Source: Dioszegia crocea (taxonomy: Eukaryota > Basidiomycota > Tremellomycetes > Tremellales > Bulleribasidiaceae). From it: DNA of 64,000 bases. The position numbers were made by a program, and so were the translations under genes. The notes beneath the pieces were generated by a model. It saw nothing but the letters and a program-made list of their open reading frames with translations. It was not told the DNA's origin and made no database searches. The DNA lies in the NCBI GenBank assembly GCA_001600615.1, contig BCKK01000002.1, positions 774,809 through 838,808 on the forward strand, written 5' to 3'. Each line of letters opens with the position of its first letter. Positions within the stretch are counted from its first letter, which is position 1. Of the stretch, positions 58,027 through 64,000 are shown in pieces.

Positions 58027-59015
58027 CTATAGCTGAGGGGCAGCCTGCGCCTGCTGCAACAACGTCAACCTGCCCGCCAGCTCAATCTGACTCCTGAGGA
58101 GATTGGCGAGGTAGGCGACGGTAAGAGTGTCCTGTAGTCCTTCCTTGACGCCTCCCTCATCCTCGGCTCCGGTAGCAGACCACCTTCCAACGCCTTCCAG
58201 TAGATAACGACCGACTTCGGGGTCGGCCTTAGCAGACCCCGAGTTGACCGACTGAACATATGCGAGAGATTGGTCCAAGAGCGAGGAGAGTTGGTTGAGG
58301 GAGGTGGAAAGAGCAGTAAGAGGTGGCTGGGAAGCGGGAACAGGGTTGGTAGATGATGTCAGGAGATCGACTGAAAATCAGCCCAAAGCTTTTGCATAGA
58401 ACTTACGGGCTGTTCGCTCAGAGGCCGCAAATTTGACCGCCACTGGGACAGGGAGGAACATGCAGTTCTCCGGTTTTGGGCTGATACCCAAAGGCATCGA
58501 AACGTATCCCTTTACGCCTAGACCCTCGCCGGACTCGGTCATACTCGTGTCGACTGTGATGTGAACGGCGGGGAAAGGGGATGTTTCGTTGGCAAAGTAG
58601 TCCTGAATGAGTGCCGAGTAGCTGTTGACATTTGGTGATGTAGAGTACCTGAAGTCAGCCATGCCCTGTTTGGCAAGACGTACCATCCAACAACCTGCTC
58701 CTTTACTCCGCTTCGGCTTAGCAACTCCACCATGCTCTGCTGGAATGGCATATCCAACGCAATCTTCTCCGAGTCCTCCGAGTGTGGCACGGCAAAGCAG
58801 CTCCTGACTTCCACTTCTGTCCCCGTTTCATTCCGCTGGCCCATCAGGGCACCGACGACCCGGGGGGCATCAGAGTCAGGTCGACGCGAGTGATGTGTGA
58901 GGATTGAGGCGATGACTGAAGGGTGAACGTTGATTTGAGTTGGAGGGCGAGATTGTGTGGATGAGGAAGGGGGTAGGGAGAGGTGTAGTGCGGTAGATGA
59001 GCCTGAGAGGGACAT
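58027..59015 (-). CDS. translation initiation factor eIF3 subunit f
   Basis: MPN-domain subunit of the eIF3 complex that acts on the 40S ribosome. It starts at MSLSGSSTALHLSL. The MPN domain reads INVHPSVIASILTHHSRR, VVGALMGQRNETGTEVEVRSCFAVPH and EQVVGWYSTSPNVNSYSALI. The zinc-protease JAMM signature (ExnHxH...SxxD) is incomplete, as expected for eIF3f, which is not a deubiquitinase of the Rpn11 type. VHITVDTSM and GVKGYVSMPLGI follow, then the C-terminal helical region GRYLLEGVGRW and LANLLRSQIELAGRL. Stop at 58027-58029. Introns lie near 58385-58406 and 58651-58689. The eIF3h and Rpn8 alternatives fit less well. Confidence 0.9.
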
Positions 59016-59272
59016 TGTAGCTGTAGAGGATAGATTGTATAGGCGAATTCCAACTTTTGCTCAGAACTTGAAACAATAGAGCAGTTGCAGATTAGATTCC
59101 GAAATATGGCATAACGCCGTAAATTCCCGGATAGATTGTACACGACAAGTCACGGTGCAGGCAGATGCAGTGACGTGGCTTATTAGTCCATTGACCTCGA
59201 TTCCTTTTACGGGTACATCCATGGCCATACAATGCATCCTGCCAGATGGTGATTACTAGATGATACAATATG

Positions 59273-61544
59273 CTACTCCGCGTCATCCTCCAGGTCTCCT
59301 AGTACCCCTACACTCTTGATCTCACCGCCTGGCGCATAAACTGTGGTCTCGTTCGCAGCCCCGCCTTCGACGTAGCCCTCCACCAGGAAGTGAATGTCGG
59401 AATGACTTTGACTTCTCTCCCGCAGGGATGGCGGCGTCTGGGTGAGGGTGGGCGAACGTAATCGCCTCGTCGAGGGAGTTGGAGACGCGGGATGGGAGGG
59501 GAAGTAAGATAGAAGCGACCCCCCAGGGGCGACACTGTGACCGACTGACCGGGGGGAGGACAGGCCAGGGGGAGACCAGGGCAAGGTGCTGGTGTGGAAT
59601 GATGCAGTCGGACGACGTTTACGCATTGTAGGACCGGTGGTACTGACGTGTGACGCCGATGATACCGACGCAAAGCTAGTGACTGATCGTCGGAGGCGAG
59701 GTGGGGGGATCTGACCAGATACGGAAGGCTCGCCGTTCGAATGCGACCCATCCGTATGTGGCGAACGCGATCGGGATGGCGTGGGAGTCGGAGAGCCCGA
59801 CCTGAACCCGTCCGAACGGCTGAAGTCGAGTCCCAACCCATTCGACTTATCACCCGCAAACACATCCCTGACTGCCTCCGCCAGCTGTTCCCCGGCCCTC
59901 TGACTTTCGACAAGGGTTGGATCCGCCTCCATTTCCTCCGCCATCCCCGCTGCTGCCTCGGCTCCCAATGAGCCAGCCCGGACCAATCGCGCCTCCTCGA
60001 TCTTCGGCAGCGTGACGCGCACCCACCGCCCTATGCTCTCAATGGCAGCTTTGGCGGCCGGTAGCCAGGTGAAGGTCTGGAACACATGCACCATGTCCTC
60101 GTATAGCTCGTGCGTGACGTCGTCGCCGTAGAGTGTAGCTTTGTGCGCCAGTAGGGTGATTTCGTCCCGCAGCACTTCGGAATCGCCAGATTGAATGAGC
60201 ATTGGGGGTAGGCCGGATAGATCTCCGAATAAGGGGGAAGCATAGGGATGAGTGAGATATTTTGAGATTCCGTTACCGAGATAGCATCCGACAGGATTGA
60301 GGTGATCTACATCAGCTCTGACATGCAAGTGGACATACCATCTGCCTCTGGTTGAGGTACCACATCTGTGGCTGCACACTCGTCCCAGCTTCCGCAGCTC
60401 ATGGTGAGATCCACCCAAGGACTCATCAAGACCAGCCCAGCTGGCAGCTTGTAGCCCTCGTCTCGAAGGTACATGCACAGAGCAAGACTCAGCCCACCTC
60501 CCGCGGAGTCGCCCATGATGATGATATTCTCCGGAGGGATAGATAATGGCGGAGCGAGCAGGCGTAGATATCCGTGTAAGACATCATGCAGGGGAAGGGG
60601 GAAGGGATGCTCAGGAGCTAGTCGATATGTGATTGCTGTCGTCAGGCCCGCCCTCATCGGTACTCACCAAATACCCTCGCATTGCAAGCTTTGCTGATCC
60701 CAATAGTAATCAGTCGATGCGTCGCAGCGTTCCCAACGTAGTACGCGCCACCATGCACGTAGTATATCACCCGCTCACCCGCAAATCTCTTCGTGGATGC
60801 GGTAGACTCGGTATCGCTGTCATTGCCGGGACTGCGAGCACCTTCCAGCCAAGCCCGACGCTTAGTCGCATCCTGGACTGACGAGCCGCTACTCGTCCTC
60901 GGATGCCCTAGCGGTGTAGGACCTTTCGTCCTCCTTCGCCTCTCGGCGTCCTGTCTCGCCCGCCTGTCCCCCTTCAGCCGCTTCCATACATCCGTCCCTA
61001 CCACCCACTCCCCCGTCAACTCCCTACTCCCCGTTTCCATCCCATCCAGATCTCTCAGAAACCCCCTTGCGAGACTCTCCCCGGATCGCAAAGGCACCGT
61101 GAACGTTATCGGCGTCACCACCGCATCCGCCGGCAAGGGAATTAGCTGATGAAGCGAAATGAGACGCCGAACCAGTACAATATCCGCCAGATTCGTGTGT
61201 TCCGCCACGTTCCGCATGAAGGAGGTGATGAAGGTCATTCGATAGCCCCATGATGGTCGCAAGGGCCCGAATAGGAAATGACGGATGAGCGACCAGATGA
61301 TATGCAGACCTTTGACCAGAGCGAATCTGGCGAATACTATCCATGTCGGAATAGTCCAGAGTAAGGGAGAAGAAGCGGTCGCTGGTGCTATCTTCTGAGC
61401 TAGCTTGGGGTCGACTCGGGAAGATGGCGGTAGGGGAGAGGGCGAGCGGAGGGGGTGAGAAGTGGTATACGTCGCCAGAAGGTTTCGCAGGGGCAGAGGA
61501 GCCTGGGACGGTTCGCCCGCCCGGTGGAGTGAGCTAGTCTGCAT
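59273..61544 (-). CDS. HSL-family alpha/beta hydrolase (lipase/esterase-like)
   Basis: Serine hydrolase of the hormone-sensitive-lipase type. It starts at MQTSSLHRAG (61544); a longer frame upstream is less likely. An N-terminal region includes a hydrophobic segment around LLWTIPTWIVFARFALVKGL, which may anchor it to a membrane. The oxyanion motif HGGAYYVG, AITYRLAPEHPFPLPLHDV and the nucleophile motif GDSAGGGLSLAL are clear. The acid/His part is seen as SGDSEVLRDEITLL and YEDMVHVF. After the catalytic His comes a disordered Ser/Pro/Arg tail of about 200 aa, unusual for the family. Three exons with short introns at about 60667 and 60308-60340. It may act on sterol esters or acylglycerols; the substrate is unknown. 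Confidence 0.85.
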
Positions 61545-61949
61545 GATGGGTGCTGATGGTGGCGTGACCGTGTGTAGATTAAGGTAGATGCTATATATGT
61601 TGATGATACATGATGTTGTCAAGACTGAGATGGAAGAGGCAAACCTGAGAAGCTCTGCTGAGTTTTGTTGACGGAAGTGGGTGGGTTTGGATTTACGTCA
61701 CCCCTCTTACGAGTTCCGGATGACTCATGGGGGTCGCACTTTGGTCTCACTTCGACTGTCCGGCATGAGTGCATGAATACTGCCTGTAAATCTATGGCAT
61801 ACCAACCCGAAGCCTAGCATACGGACCATCGCGATCCATATGGAGTCAATACCATCGAATCAGTGGGTTTGGCAAGTTGCGATCCGAGACCTGCTTCTCA
61901 ACGTCCGCGGGAATGGTCTCATTGGTCCCAGCGCCAGGATTACCCAAGA
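61545..61949. promoter_or_regulatory. upstream region of the hydrolase and 3' end of TAH18
   Basis: 405 bp between two minus-strand genes. It should contain the hydrolase promoter and the TAH18 3' UTR. No gene is seen. Confidence 0.4.
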
Positions 61950-64000
61950 TCACCAGCTTTCCTCGCCCCCTCGCCCTTGATCGAACATTGCCTCAACGTA
62001 CTCCTCAGCCTCCACAGTGCTCAAGTCCCCCGCCCCCTCAGTCGAGATACACCAAGCCAACGCCTCGCGAACAGATTTGGGCATAGCATTAGATGATCTA
62101 ATCGTCAGTTATGCACTTCCATTGGTGGACTTGTACTTACCCGCAAATATAGACGTGTGCCCCCTTGTTGATGATCCAATCATGTAGCCTGACCATATCC
62201 TCGCGGATCAGATCCTGAACGTAGACTTTCTCGGGGCCATCGCGACTTGCAGCCACCCGCACGTCCGCACCCAGCGCACGATATTTCTCCCATTCTTCAG
62301 CGTAATATTGGTCGGACTTCAAAGACCGGCAACCAAAGTACAGCATTGTGTCTAACATCAGAGTATATTCAGAGGCATAACTCACTGCTCGATGATCCCT
62401 GCCGGACTCGCTCTTCCAAGAATGCCCGCATAGGCGCTACACCCGTGCCAGGTCCGACCAGAATCACCGGCGTAGAAGGGTCTGGCGGGAGATATAATGT
62501 CGGAGCCGATATTTTGATTGGTATGCGCGAGCCGATAGGAAGATCTTGTAACCATGAAGAGCACAGACCTCGGCGTGGAACCTTCAAATTGGTTTTGTAT
62601 TCCACCATAGCTATGAGAAGTTGGACCTTGCCAGGATGTGCCTGTTCCGTCAGCCGCAGTCTGCACAGATATTTACATTCCAGCTACTGGCAATACTGAA
62701 TTGTCGCCGTCTTAGCGGAGGTAGGATCTCGAGGATGTGAGACATTGGTATTCTGACTTCCCGAAAATCTGCCAGAGTCTCGACGATGGAGCGGCGAGGT
62801 CGAGTAGCGTAAGTGTGTATTTCATCCTACTATCAGCACAGTAGGTGGATGTCTGACTCACGGGATCGCTGATAAATTCATCTAGCCTTTCCTGCTCTCG
62901 CTCATCTTTACTCAATCGCCTGAGCCACTCAAAGAAACTTTTCCGTGGTGAACATCGTAAGTCGAGGTGATGAGTGAGGAGGTGGCGCAGTGTCGTCGTG
63001 CGGTCATGAGGTGGGAAGTGAGCTGGAAGCGGCTGATCAGGTATAGACGATCGTATTCGAATAGGCTTATCAGCCATCTCCACCATATCCTGGCTGTCCA
63101 AAAAGGCATCGACCTCTTCGACACTCATTGACGGCTGAAGATTCGCGATGGCCGCCGGCAAGTATTCCGCGCTGGATTGATCAGTCATTGCGCAATTACA
63201 TCGTCGAAGGACTTACCTATTGACATCCTCCATCTCTATCTCTATTTCTCTCACATCCTGCCACCATCCTTCCTTTGTAGCCCTCTCTTTCCTCCTCAAA
63301 GTCGCCCAGGTCCAATCGTCCGGCTTCCAAACCTGGTGCGCCTGGCCATGTTCCGCATCCTCTACTCGGACCGGGGCAACGTCCACCGCTCCATTCCCGT
63401 TCGCCTGTTGACGTTCAGTCAAGTCATCGGATTCCAGGCTGAGCCTAGCCAGACTTTCCGAGTCCGTATCTCCAAGCATGTCCAAATGGTAGATCGGATC
63501 CGCCAATTCGGTCCGTGCCGTTTCTCTGTGTGCGATTGTCGGCTGCAGATGAGGAATGACCCCATCCATGAGACTGTCCATCCAAGGCAGAAGGGTCTGC
63601 TCTAGGCCATCTGGAGCACGCTCGTCTCCATACGTAGCTTCCAGTATGGGCTCGGCACCGAGAGCAACCAAGCGGCGATGAAGAAGTTTCCCGGCGTACG
63701 CGAAGCGCTCATATGATGAGTCTCCTAGACCAAAGAGGGCAAAGTTTACACCTAGTACTCAGCTTCGTGTCGATTACTGAGACTCACCCTCAAGTATATC
63801 GGGCGGCAGGGACTTTCTAAGCAGAGCCGTCCAGAGCGGTAACATCGTCGGTGGTGGGTCGCCTCGGCCATGGGTCGAAGTAATGAAAACTACCAGGCTG
63901 ATGTGCGGTAGCTCCATCTGAGAGTCAGCAATATCCCCTACTAGGCCCAAGCGACGAAATACGCACCACATCATACCGATCCATGGACTGGACGATACAC
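61950..64000 (-). CDS. TAH18: NADPH-dependent diflavin reductase TAH18/NDOR1, 5' end cut by the window
   Basis: Diflavin reductase that passes electrons from NADPH through FAD and FMN to Dre2 for cytosolic Fe-S assembly. The right edge cuts off the N-terminus. Flavodoxin part: LVVFITSTHGRGDPPPTM and FALFGLGDSSYERFAYAGKL. FAD part: RPRRSIVETLADF, RQFSIASS and LIAMVEYKT. NADPH part: GPGTGVAPMRAFLEERVRQG, LYFGCRSLKSDQYYAEEW and YICG. It ends in Trp (EESW), the C-terminal aromatic that stacks on FAD in this family. Stop at 61950-61952. The many introns include one of only 35 nt (GTAAATATC...CGGCTGACGGAACAG). Cytochrome P450 reductase was considered, but the short linker and lack of an N-terminal membrane anchor fit TAH18 better. 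The anchor part is outside the window, so this point is not fully tested. Confidence 0.88.

Noticed and set aside
57670..58036. Short ORFs on both strands between LAA1 and eIF3f
   Set aside because: Overlapping each other on opposite strands and without protein-like features; better explained as promoter and 3' UTR.

Overview
This is eukaryotic DNA from a basidiomycete fungus, most likely a yeast of the class Tremellomycetes (the Cryptococcus/Kwoniella/Saitozyma side of the tree). The evidence is a dense, gene-rich layout, genes broken by many short introns (usually 35-70 nt) with GT..AG ends, and a CTGAC or CTGA branch-point motif just before most 3' splice sites. Every protein I recognise is of fungal or general eukaryotic type. 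I see no bacterial-style operons, rRNA, convincing tRNA, CRISPR array, transposon or virus. The class-level assignment is inference.

Layout, left to right. 203-3798: a short-chain dehydrogenase (-) diverges from PDA1, the pyruvate dehydrogenase E1-alpha gene (+). After a 1.3-kb empty-looking gap, a large PHD-SET chromatin protein (-, 5117-9583) diverges from BRR2, the U5 snRNP helicase (+, 10724-17542). HMG-CoA reductase follows (+, 18228-22622). Next come an unrecognised gene carrying a 43-bp duplication (-, 22907-24089), COG7 (-, 24818-27283), an XLF/NEJ1 end-joining factor with an apparent frameshift (+, 27424-28842) and a ribosomal-L1-domain ribosome-biogenesis factor (-, 28961-30598). 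Then a CDP-alcohol phosphotransferase (-, 30941-33168) and an NHP6-type HMG-box protein (-, 33686-34348).

The right half holds a low-complexity hypothetical protein (-, 35695-36987), a SIW14/OCA-like phosphatase fold without its catalytic residues (-, 37643-38407), MCM10 (+, 38593-41058) and a ChaC-type gamma-glutamylcyclotransferase (+, 41338-42444). After these come an SV2/SVOP-like MFS transporter (-, 42646-45374), an ADP1-like ABCG transporter with an EGF-like ectodomain (-, 45756-49695) and a 209-aa unrecognised nuclear-looking protein (+, 50398-51170). The window ends with a HEATR5/LAA1 HEAT-repeat protein (-, 51320-57594), eIF3f (-, 58027-59015), an HSL-family hydrolase (-, 59273-61544) and a TAH18/NDOR1 diflavin reductase (-, 61950 to the right edge, 5' end missing).

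The genes do not form a pathway cluster; they are mostly housekeeping genes (splicing, replication, sterol and phospholipid synthesis, Golgi traffic, translation, Fe-S assembly, repair) in ordinary fungal order. I did not find a new multi-gene system. The points most worth a second look are the apparent frameshift in the NEJ1/XLF gene, the 43-bp duplication with possible intron gain in the unknown gene at 22.9-24.1 kb, the catalytically dead phosphatase and SET folds, and a set of AAG 3' splice sites with very close branch points. Exon models were worked out by hand. Exon lengths sum to a whole number of codons for the dehydrogenase, PDA1, BRR2, HMG-CoA reductase, MCM10 and the 209-aa protein; I did not finish this check for the other spliced genes.
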